NCBI RefSeq assembly: GCF_004766045.1
Contig: NZ_SPQQ01000003.1
Coordinates: 620,001-684,000 of the forward strand
DNA length: 64,000 nt
DNA from: Desulfosporosinus fructosivorans
GTDB taxonomy: Bacteria > Bacillota > Desulfitobacteriia > Desulfitobacteriales > Desulfitobacteriaceae
Direction of reading: 5' to 3'
Positions 42,453 through 49,194 of the stretch are shown here, piece by piece; position 1 is the first letter of the stretch; each line of letters opens with the position of its first letter. Below the pieces are notes generated by a model. That model ran no database searches, was not told where the DNA came from, and saw nothing but the letters and a program-made list of their open reading frames with translations. A program made the position numbers and the translations under genes.

Positions 42453-43089
42453 TATCCTAAAGCAAGATTGGTTGATTTTAATTCTGATTCTTTCAGGATT
42501 CGCCTTGGGAGCCTATTTCTATCCCTCACTACCAGACAAAGTACCTACCCACTGGAACGCGAGTGGAGAAGTAAACGGCTATGGGAGCAAATTGTTTGGT
42601 GCATTTGGACTGCCTGCTATAAGTTTAGCAACTTATTTATTGTACCTTGTACTTCCTTATATTGATCCCAAAAGGAAGAACTATACTGATTTTGAGTCGA
42701 CTTATCAATTTCTGAAGTATGTACTAATTATATTTTTCCTTGGAATTGAACTAATGACCCTCCTCATCGCCTCAGGGGTTATCGTTAACAAACCAGTCTT
42801 TATTCAAATCATGGTTTCCTTGCTTTTTATCCTAATCGGAAATGTGATGGGAAGATTTAAACACAATTATTTTGTAGGGATAAAGACCCCCTGGACATTG
42901 GCAAATGAAGAAGTGTGGAGGAAAACCCACAGACTGGCTGCTCCGTTATGGGTATTAGGCGGTGTTTCTAATATATTGCTGGCTCTTACAGGAATGAGTT
43001 TTAACGGCATCGGGTTCATAGTTATTATCGCAGTGATTTCGATTGTGCCGATTGGTTATTCTTATGTTGTTTATCAGAAAGTTGTTTAA
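42436..43089 (+). CDS. sdpI: SdpI-family immunity/membrane protein
   Basis: Membrane protein of 217 residues with six hydrophobic segments. The N-terminal DUF1648 part holds the classic P-x-H-W-N-A-x-G-E-V-N-G-Y-G signature (about 35-48), and the C-terminal SdpI part holds I-G-N-V-M-G-R-F-K-x-N-Y-F-V-G-I-K-T-P-W-T-L. It would protect against, and signal, a Sdp-type toxin. No sdpA, sdpB or sdpC is in the window. ATG 42436 lies inside the sdpR end, translationally coupled. Confidence 0.9.
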   Translation: MQKTSNILKQDWLILILILSGFALGAYFYPSLPDKVPTHWNASGEVNGYGSKLFGAFGLPAISLATYLLYLVLPYIDPKRKNYTDFESTYQFLKYVLIIFFLGIELMTLLIASGVIVNKPVFIQIMVSLLFILIGNVMGRFKHNYFVGIKTPWTLANEEVWRKTHRLAAPLWVLGGVSNILLALTGMSFNGIGFIVIIAVISIVPIGYSYVVYQKVV

Positions 43090-43132
43090 AAACAGAAGCA
43101 TCTGCGCCTAGCGCAGATGCTTCTGTTTTTAG
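43088..43132. terminator. Perfect palindromic terminator after sdpI
   Basis: Perfect 20-bp stem (43088-43107 with 43111-43130), loop cta, beginning at the sdpI stop codon. Confidence 0.88.
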
Positions 43133-43268
43133 AGAGATGTCTGATCTTGTTACCACCAACGATGTCCCCAGCGAGGTGCAATGATTATTCTTTTTAGTTA
43201 ATCTGAAAATCATGTTTGGAATAAGTCCTGGTGGGAATTCATGAATTGTCCCTACGATAATTTAGTTG

Positions 43269-43297
43269 TTGACATAAGACTTAACTAGATGTAAATT
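43269..43297 (+). promoter_or_regulatory. Promoter of the efflux operon
   Basis: TTGACA (43269-43274), 17 bp, TAAATT (43292-43297). The spacer and -10 lie in an AT-rich ttaact...ttaaac region that could hold a MarR site; this is not certain. Confidence 0.6.
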
Positions 43298-43356
43298 AAA
43301 CTATGCTTAACGGTACGCGCACGAACTGTTTCTGTACAAAGAGAGAGGGGATCGGG

Positions 43357-44325
43357 ATGAAAAGAGCAATGTTGATTAGTCTGGCAATGGTTATGGTGCT
43401 TACGGGATGCAGCGCTTCAGCTCAAAAAGAAGAGCAAGCAAGTACTGAGGTTCAAGCAAGTAAGCAGGTCTATGTAATGGCGGGGATTATAGATGCCAAC
43501 GAAAAAGCTGAGATTACTACTAAGATTTCAGCAAAAATTACAGGAATCTCGGTGGACGTTGGCACTGTAGTGAAAAAAGGAGATACACTTATTTCACTTG
43601 ACTCCAAAGATATTGAAGCCCAGATTACACAGGCCCAAGCAGGTGTAAATACCGCCGAAGCAAATTTGGCTAAGATGCAGTCTGGGGCTAGACCGGAGCA
43701 GATCGCTCAAGCTCAGGCGACAGTAGATAGTGCAAAAACAAGTTATTTAAATGTAAAGAACACTTACGAAAGGAACCAACAACTCCTAGTTGCTGGTGGA
43801 ATATCACAGTCTCAGATGGAATCCTCTGAGACGCAGTTAGCTGTAGCACAGGCGCAGTATAACTCTGCTCAAAGCCAGTTAGATATTCTAACAAAAGGGG
43901 AAACTCAAGAAACTATAAATATCGCGCAAGCGCAAGTCCAGCAAGCCCAGGCAGCGTTAGACTTAGTAAAAACTCAGCTTGCCTATGGAACGATAACGTC
44001 TCCGGTTTCTGGAATCGTTAGTGCAAAAAATATCAATGTTGGAGAATTGGCGTCACCTGGCGTAATCTTGGTTTCAGTAGTGAATGTTGATTCTCTATAC
44101 ATCAAGGCTTCACTGCCGGAAGGACATATGAAGAGTGTAAAAGTTGGACAGGCAGTCATCGTAAAAGTAACCGAAATTCCCGATAAAGAATTTCCAGGGG
44201 AAGTTTCTTTTATGGACTCTGTCATAGACTCTCGTAGTAGAAGTGTTTTAGTAAAGATTAATTTAAATAACCCGGATTCAATCTTGAAACCCGGAATGCT
44301 GGCGGAAATTGGTCTTAAAAATTAA
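43357..44325 (+). CDS. Membrane-fusion efflux adaptor lipoprotein
   Basis: Lipoprotein adaptor of 322 residues. Signal peptide with lipobox L-T-G-C (Cys20). Lipoyl half-motifs (about 45-85 and 225-255) flank a long helical hairpin of Q/A-rich heptads (about 90-210), followed by the beta-barrel. This is the RND/MacA/HlyD adaptor pattern. In a Gram-positive cell it would be tethered to the outer face of the membrane. ATG 43357 follows GAGGGGATCGGG. First gene of an operon with a second adaptor, a DHA2 pump and a MarR regulator. Confidence 0.87.
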   Translation: MKRAMLISLAMVMVLTGCSASAQKEEQASTEVQASKQVYVMAGIIDANEKAEITTKISAKITGISVDVGTVVKKGDTLISLDSKDIEAQITQAQAGVNTAEANLAKMQSGARPEQIAQAQATVDSAKTSYLNVKNTYERNQQLLVAGGISQSQMESSETQLAVAQAQYNSAQSQLDILTKGETQETINIAQAQVQQAQAALDLVKTQLAYGTITSPVSGIVSAKNINVGELASPGVILVSVVNVDSLYIKASLPEGHMKSVKVGQAVIVKVTEIPDKEFPGEVSFMDSVIDSRSRSVLVKINLNNPDSILKPGMLAEIGLKN

Positions 44326-44340
44326 GGGCAGGTGAATGGA

Positions 44341-44994
44341 ATGAATGAAAAGCGTAAAAAAATAATTTTTTTAATCATAGCCGTGATGGTCATTGCGTTT
44401 GCTAGTATAGGAGGGTATTACTGGTATAAAAATGCCTACTTCGTTTCTACAGAGGATGCCAAAGTAAAGGGAGACATAGTCAGCGTAAGTCCGCAAATTT
44501 CTGGAAAACTTTTGGAAATAAATATTGAAGAGGGAGACGCCGTGGTTAAGGATCAGATTCTTGGTCGCCAGGGAATGAGTAATCCTCAAGAAAGTAACAT
44601 TGACCAATCTGTTTTTAGGGCACCAATCGACGGAATCGTTATCAAAAAGCAAGGAACCGTGGGGGAGATTGTTTCTCCGGGACAAACTATTGCTATGTTG
44701 ATTGATCCCAATAAATTGTATATTACAGCAAACATTGAAGAAACAAAATTAGGAAGTATTAAACAGGGTCAGAAGGTGGATATTACCATCGACCAGTTTG
44801 CCAAAAAGACATTTTCTGGTCGTGTTAAATATGTTGGTCAAGCCTCCAATTCGACCTTCGCCCTTCTCCCTTCATCTACGAGCGGTACTTTTACTAAGGT
44901 TATCCAGAAAATACCGGTAAAAATTGAATTTGATAAAAGCGATAATACGTTATTGCCAGGTACTAATGCTGTTGTCAATATTCACATAAAGTGA
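44341..44994 (+). CDS. EmrA-like adaptor without the coiled-coil hairpin
   Basis: Membrane-anchored adaptor of 217 residues. One N-terminal membrane helix (about 8-28), then lipoyl half I-S-G-K-L-L-E-I-N-I-E-E-G-D, a very short joint, lipoyl half F-R-A-P-I-D-G-I-V, and the beta-barrel. EmrA-type proteins are usually 330-400 residues because a long helical hairpin sits between the halves; here it is missing, leaving about 15 residues. It follows the first adaptor by 15 bp and precedes the pump. It may pair with the other adaptor, which keeps its hairpin. Confidence 0.85.
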   Translation: MNEKRKKIIFLIIAVMVIAFASIGGYYWYKNAYFVSTEDAKVKGDIVSVSPQISGKLLEINIEEGDAVVKDQILGRQGMSNPQESNIDQSVFRAPIDGIVIKKQGTVGEIVSPGQTIAMLIDPNKLYITANIEETKLGSIKQGQKVDITIDQFAKKTFSGRVKYVGQASNSTFALLPSSTSGTFTKVIQKIPVKIEFDKSDNTLLPGTNAVVNIHIK

Positions 44995-45009
44995 TGAGGT
45001 GAAATGCGC

Positions 45010-46635
45010 ATGACTGAACATGACCTACAGGAAAGTGCAGGTGACGGTTCGTATAAGTGGGCTGCCTTGGTTGTTGTTGTCATAGGAACGTTTATGGTTA
45101 TGCTAGACAGCAGTATCGTTAATATCGCAATTCCTAAAATGATGAATGTTTTTGGATCGAATCTGGATGCGGTTAAGTGGATATTAACGGGTTACACCCT
45201 GACAATGGGTGCTGTTGTACCAATAACAGGATTTTTAAGTGATACATTTGGAGTTAAAAAACTATTCATCTTTGCTTTGATATTTTTTACCATAGGGTCT
45301 TTCTTGTGCGGCTTTGCATGGAGTACTAATTCTATGATATTCTTCCGTGTTATACAGGCGGTAGGCGGCGGTGCAATCATGCCGGTTGGAATGTCTTATA
45401 TTATGCAGATGTTTCCTGTCAGTGAACGTGGTAAGGCCCTGGGCTTTTGGGGGATCGCTTCAATGTCTGCGCCTGCTATAGGTCCTACTCTAGGAGGATA
45501 TATCATTCAATACATGGATTGGCGTTTCATATTTTATGTTAATGTACCAATTGGAATCTTCGGAGTAATTCTTGCGGGTATTTTATTGCGGGAAACAACA
45601 GTTAAACCCTATAAAGGTAATTTTGACTACATTGGATTCTTCTCCTCAATTATTGGGATCGTCAGTCTGTTATATGTCCTCGGCGAAGGCAATACTATTG
45701 ATTGGGGAGATGTAAAATTCCCTCTTTTGTTAGCATTTGGCTGCTTTAGTCTCCTCATATTTGTTGTGAATGAATTAATGCATCCAGAGCCTTTGCTTGA
45801 CTTACGGGTATTTAAAATATACGATTTTACCCTGAGTCAATTTATTACAGGCGTAACCACTTTGGCTATGATGGGTGGTGTATATATACTTCCTCTATTT
45901 CTACAAAATTTACGAGGGTATACCGCGATGGAAACAGGCTTAATTCTTTTTCCATCAGCCATTGCTTCTGGGTTAATGATGCCTATCAGTGGTGCTCTTT
46001 TTGACAAGTTTGGGGCCAAGGTCGTGACAATACCTGGACTTGTAGTGATTGCCTTTGCTACCTATAAAATGTCCTTGTTTAATATGGATACGACGAGAAC
46101 AAACATAATGCTGATCGCAACTCTCCGGGGAATTGGTCTAGGGTTTGCCATGATGCCAGTCAATACGGCCGGGATGAATTCTGTGCCAAGACATCTCTTT
46201 GGGAAAGCAACGGCACTGTCGACCACCGTTCGAAGTATTATGGGTGCCGTAGCAATTACGTTTATGACCACCATAATATCCAATAAATCAAGTTATAACT
46301 ATGCTAGACTAAGCGAGCAAATAACGCCCTTTAATAATACTTCAAACAATATTGCCCAAGCCCTGCAAGGGGTTCTTATGAAATCGGGGTTGTCCCAAGG
46401 GGATTCTCAAGGGTATGCTTATTCGACTCTGGGACAAATGATTTATGCGCAGGCCTATCTAGACGCCATGGATTATGCTATTGGGGTGACGGTAGTGGCA
46501 GTACTTGTAGCTATTATTTTGGTTCTCATGATGAGTAGTAAGAAAAAAGCTAAGAAAAACGAGTCAGATAGAAGTTTAGTAAAGGAGAAGGTTTTGCATG
46601 AATCAGAAGCCGGAGTTGCAGGATTTATGGAGTAA
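45010..46635 (+). CDS. DHA2-type (EmrB/QacA) drug:H+ antiporter
   Basis: MFS transporter of 541 residues with 14 hydrophobic segments, the DHA2 family layout. F-M-V-M-L-D-S-S-I-V-N-I-A-I-P in helix 1 (motif D1) and G-A-I-M-P-V-G-M and G-P-T-L-G-G-Y-I in helices 4-5 (motif C) are diagnostic. Multidrug or solvent export driven by protons is expected. ATG 45010 is taken because GAGGTGA sits 8 nt before it; ATG 45004 would be too close. It overlaps the MarR gene by 38 bp. Confidence 0.92.
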   Translation: MTEHDLQESAGDGSYKWAALVVVVIGTFMVMLDSSIVNIAIPKMMNVFGSNLDAVKWILTGYTLTMGAVVPITGFLSDTFGVKKLFIFALIFFTIGSFLCGFAWSTNSMIFFRVIQAVGGGAIMPVGMSYIMQMFPVSERGKALGFWGIASMSAPAIGPTLGGYIIQYMDWRFIFYVNVPIGIFGVILAGILLRETTVKPYKGNFDYIGFFSSIIGIVSLLYVLGEGNTIDWGDVKFPLLLAFGCFSLLIFVVNELMHPEPLLDLRVFKIYDFTLSQFITGVTTLAMMGGVYILPLFLQNLRGYTAMETGLILFPSAIASGLMMPISGALFDKFGAKVVTIPGLVVIAFATYKMSLFNMDTTRTNIMLIATLRGIGLGFAMMPVNTAGMNSVPRHLFGKATALSTTVRSIMGAVAITFMTTIISNKSSYNYARLSEQITPFNNTSNNIAQALQGVLMKSGLSQGDSQGYAYSTLGQMIYAQAYLDAMDYAIGVTVVAVLVAIILVLMMSSKKKAKKNESDRSLVKEKVLHESEAGVAGFME

Positions 46636-47056
46636 TCCTTCTGAAAGAGTCGTCTATCTCTTTAAGGCTGTTCACAAAATATACAGGGATCAGATTTATG
46701 AAAAATCTAGGCAATATGGTTTTACGGGACCACAAATCGGTCTGATTATTGGATTGAGTAGGAACCCTTATATAACTTTGAAGGAAATGAGTGAATGTTT
46801 GGGTTTGTCTAAAAGTACTGTTTCGGGTATGGTGGATCGTTTAGTTGGGCAGGGGGTTGTGATTCGTGAGATCCCTGAGGATAATCGAAGAACGGTAAGA
46901 TTGTCGATATCTCCCGACTTTCAAAAGAATAATTTCTTGAAAGAGTTAGCAAACAAATATATTAATGATTCCCTCAGGAAAGCTAGTGAAGAGGATCTAG
47001 ACAAAATAATTACTGGCTTGGAAATCCTGCATCAACTATTAACTGAAAACGAATAA
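46598..47056 (+). CDS. MarR-family regulator of the efflux operon
   Basis: Winged-helix regulator of 152 residues. The recognition helix is in L-S-K-S-T-V-S-G-M-V-D-R-L near residue 72, followed by the wing R-E-I-P-E-D-N-R-R-T-V-R-L. It overlaps the pump gene and is preceded by AAAGGAG, so it is the last gene of the operon and a likely ligand-responsive autorepressor. No terminator is evident directly after it. Confidence 0.9.
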   Translation: MNQKPELQDLWSNPSERVVYLFKAVHKIYRDQIYEKSRQYGFTGPQIGLIIGLSRNPYITLKEMSECLGLSKSTVSGMVDRLVGQGVVIREIPEDNRRTVRLSISPDFQKNNFLKELANKYINDSLRKASEEDLDKIITGLEILHQLLTENE

Positions 47057-47075
47057 CGTAATAACTCTAATCTCA

Positions 47076-47369
47076 TCAGTCTGAGGAAAGATCTTCGCTA
47101 AGAAGCTGAGCTCTGTCAAAGGTCAGTCGATTTTTCAAGTCTGTTTTGTAATCAAGAAAATCTTGTTCAATCTCTGCAGGTGTGCTGGCGTCAGAAGTCA
47201 AGAGTTCGGTCTGTCGGATACTTGGCTTTTTTCGTTTGCTTGCCTGTCCTTGACGAGCTCTTTCATAGAGGTACATAAGCTCGCGTCGCTCACGTTTAAA
47301 TATTTGAGCACGGATTTTGCGGACGGGCTGAACGCTCTGAATTGGTGAGTTTCTTTCATTGTCATCCAT
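47076..47369 (-). CDS. Hypothetical small charged protein, 97 residues
   Basis: ATG 47369 follows GAGGAGGAG. The product is hydrophilic: a basic middle (R-K-I-R-A-Q-I-F-K-R-E-R-R-E-L) and an acidic, serine-rich end. There is no recognised domain. It converges on the MarR gene with a gap of 19 bp. A DNA- or RNA-binding role is possible from charge only. Confidence 0.55.
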   Translation of the reverse strand: MDDNERNSPIQSVQPVRKIRAQIFKRERRELMYLYERARQGQASKRKKPSIRQTELLTSDASTPAEIEQDFLDYKTDLKNRLTFDRAQLLSEDLSSD

Positions 47370-47403
47370 TCAATGTCTCCTCCTCAAGTTATCTGCTACA
47401 ACT

Positions 47404-47470
47404 AGGGTGGTACCACATACTCACTACGGCGGCGCGAAGCTTAATGATCAACGTTAGTTAACAAGTCCTT
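47404..47470 (+). repeat. Two-hairpin dispersed repeat, degenerate copy F
   Basis: The segment from GGTGGTACCACATACTCACTACGG to ATGATCAACGTTAGTTAACAAGTCC lines up with the middle and end of copy A (TCGGTGACGAATG... TCAAACTTTAGCGAAACAAGTTCAC), but hairpin 1 is lost. It lies upstream of the 97-residue gene, about 35 bp before its start on the minus strand. Confidence 0.5.
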
Positions 47471-47574
47471 ATCCTTTATATTATCGTACAGTTTTATTGA
47501 TTAGATTAAATTAAATTAAAATACATATCGTCGAACAATGTAAAGGCTTTTTAAAAAAACGTTCGAAAAAGGTG

Positions 47575-47603
47575 TTGACCAATATCATAATTTCTTGTAA
47601 AAT
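47575..47603 (+). promoter_or_regulatory. Promoter of the molybdenum hydroxylase operon
   Basis: TTGACC (47575-47580), 17 bp, TAAAAT (47598-47603). The transcript would start near 47610, about 17 nt before the guanine aptamer. Confidence 0.75.
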
Positions 47604-47626
47604 GACATTAGATAAAAGAAAATAGT

Positions 47627-47695
47627 GTTCATATAGTAGCAGAGATATGGTCTGCGAGTTTCTACCGGACTGCCGTAAATGGTCCGACTATGAGC
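47627..47695 (+). promoter_or_regulatory. Guanine-class purine riboswitch aptamer
   Basis: All purine aptamer parts are present: P1 GTTCATA/TATGAGC, P2 GCAGA/TCTGC enclosing GATATGG, J2/3 GAGTTTCTACC, P3 GGAC/GTCC enclosing TGCCGTAAAT, and J3/1 GACTATG. The ligand-reading base is C (47688), equivalent to C74, which specifies guanine or hypoxanthine rather than adenine. It is followed at once by a second RNA element and then a terminator. Confidence 0.93.
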
Positions 47696-47812
47696 GAAAG
47701 TGTACCTAGGGTAACAGCCCAAGTGGTACAGATCCAAAGACTTATTGAGAGTCTTTACTTTGTTTTTGGATTACACCGAAGGGATATAGGCAACTTGCTT
47801 TGATAGAAGTTT
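47696..47812 (+). promoter_or_regulatory. ykkC-family-like RNA next to the guanine aptamer
   Basis: GAAAGTGTACCTAGGG (47696-47711) is the typical opening of ykkC-family RNAs of the nucleotide-binding subtypes (PRPP and relatives), and TTACACCGAAGGGATATAGG (47771-47790) resembles the second conserved block (ACACc-AAGGGA-AAA-GCC). Between them are GTACC/GGTAC (47702-47706 with 47725-47729), GGG/CCC and a variable hairpin AAAGACT/AGTCTTT (47736-47756). The usual CCGAGAG stretch is not evident, so the subtype and ligand are not assigned. Guanine-PRPP tandems are known upstream of purine genes; family recall, not a search. Confidence 0.6.
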
Positions 47813-47820
47813 AGTTGAAC

Positions 47821-47883
47821 AAACCCAGGCGGACAGGTTTCTCTCACTTATTAGAGTTGAAAGCTGTTCGCTTGGGTTTTTAT
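47821..47883 (+). terminator. Attenuator terminator before the hydroxylase genes
   Basis: A 16-bp stem with G-T pairs (47821-47836 with 47864-47879) followed by TTTTTAT, 75 bp before the first start codon. Its position after both aptamers implies control by premature termination. Confidence 0.85.
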
Positions 47884-47955
47884 GTTTGGGTTAGCCAACT
47901 TTTCTTTATGATATCAGACACCTATGTACAAAATTGACAGTAAGGAGGAGCTAGA

Positions 47956-48753
47956 GTGTTTACATTAAGTAATTTAGTTCAACCAGAAACATTAGAGACT
48001 GCTTATCAGATTCTCTCGGATAAAAGAAATAACACAATTCTTGGTGGCTGTGCCTTCCTGAAAATGAGCTCCAAGAGAATCGGTACTGCTATTGACCTTT
48101 CCAATCTTAGCCTGAGCTATATTAAGGAAACTGACGGCTTTATTGAAATCGGCGGGATGACTTCTTTAAGAGAGCTTGAAACTCATACGCTGTTAAAAGA
48201 GTCTTTTAATGGAGTGTTGCCTAAGGCAGTTTGTAGCATTATCGGTGTGCAATTTAGAAACTGCGTTACCGTAGGTGCTTCAGTATTTTCTAAATACGGA
48301 TTTTCAGATTTGATTACAGCGTTACTAGTTTTAGACACTGAAGTCGAGTTATATAAAGATGGCAGAATGCCTCTAGTTGACTTCTTAAAGATGCCTAAGC
48401 AAAAAGATATCTTAGTGAGATTGTGGATAAAGCTTGTCAACCGTAAAGCAACTTATTTGAATTTGAGAAAATCAGCCAGCGACTATTCGGTCTTAAATGT
48501 TGCCGTATCCAAACTGAATAATCACTGGACTATCGTCGTAGGGGCTAGGCCTAGAAGAGCCGCTATCGCCTCTAAGGCTTCAGCAACCTTATCGAAGGGA
48601 ACACAAAGTGCCGCAGAGGTTGAGGCTGTAGCCAAAGAGGCAGCAGATGAGTTATCCTTTGGAACCAATATGAGAGGGTCGGCTGAATATCGGAAGGCAC
48701 TCTGTAAGGTGCTTGTCAAGAGGGCAATAATGGAGGTGAAGGCATGCAAATAA
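47956..48753 (+). CDS. Molybdenum hydroxylase FAD-binding subunit (XdhB/CoxM type)
   Basis: Protein of 265 residues with the vanillyl-alcohol-oxidase-type FAD fold of xanthine dehydrogenase medium subunits. I-L-G-G-C-A-F-L-K near residue 30 and the T-V-G-A-S-V-F-S flavin segment near 107 (usually T-I-G-G-N) are visible. It would pass electrons from the Fe-S subunit to an acceptor. GTG 47956 follows AAGGAGGAG. First gene of a three-gene operon controlled by RNA elements upstream; overlaps the next gene by 10 bp. Shorter than average (about 285) but intact. Confidence 0.88.
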   Translation: MFTLSNLVQPETLETAYQILSDKRNNTILGGCAFLKMSSKRIGTAIDLSNLSLSYIKETDGFIEIGGMTSLRELETHTLLKESFNGVLPKAVCSIIGVQFRNCVTVGASVFSKYGFSDLITALLVLDTEVELYKDGRMPLVDFLKMPKQKDILVRLWIKLVNRKATYLNLRKSASDYSVLNVAVSKLNNHWTIVVGARPRRAAIASKASATLSKGTQSAAEVEAVAKEAADELSFGTNMRGSAEYRKALCKVLVKRAIMEVKACK

Positions 48754-49193
48754 CATTAACCATTAACGATAAATTAGTAACCTGGGACGTAGAACAGGAT
48801 GAGTTTCTAGCGGATACGTTAAGAGCGCATGGCTATCTTAGTGTTAAGAAGGCTTGTGAAACAAGCTGTTGTGGACTTTGTACTGTCTGGGTGGAAGAAA
48901 AGTCGGTACTATCTTGCACTATTCTTTCAGTGCGAGCTCACGGTAAAAAGATCACAACCATCGAGGGGGTCCCGAACGAAGCAGGGGAATTTGCACGAGT
49001 TCTTACGGCAGAAGGGTCTGAACAGTGCGGCTTTTGCAGCCCGGGCTTCGTTATGAATGTGTTGGCCATGAAAAATGAATTAGTTAACCCCTCAGACGAA
49101 GAAATCATTCATTACCTAACTGGTAATTTGTGCCGATGCACTGGCTATATGGGACAGCTCAGAGCCGTTAAGACCTATCTGGGGGTGCTTTAA
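48744..49193 (+). CDS. Molybdenum hydroxylase [2Fe-2S] subunit (XdhC/CoxS type)
   Basis: Protein of 149 residues with two [2Fe-2S] clusters. The plant-type ferredoxin cluster uses C-E-T-S-C-C-G-L-C (about 38-46) plus a later Cys in L-S-C (near 58). The second, four-helix domain uses Q-C-G-F-C-S-P-G near 97 and N-L-C-R-C-T-G-Y near 130. It relays electrons between molybdopterin and FAD. It overlaps the FAD gene and ends one base before the catalytic subunit gene. Confidence 0.93.
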   Translation: MQITLTINDKLVTWDVEQDEFLADTLRAHGYLSVKKACETSCCGLCTVWVEEKSVLSCTILSVRAHGKKITTIEGVPNEAGEFARVLTAEGSEQCGFCSPGFVMNVLAMKNELVNPSDEEIIHYLTGNLCRCTGYMGQLRAVKTYLGVL

Positions 49194-49194
49194 C

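Noticed and set aside
47405-47417. AGGGTGGTACCAC, resembling a T-box motif
   Set aside because: No stem I, no terminator and wrong context; it fits better as part of the degenerate dispersed repeat and lies downstream of the MarR gene.
48522-48749. 75-codon antisense frame in the FAD subunit gene
   Set aside because: Alanine/serine-rich antisense shadow without start signal.
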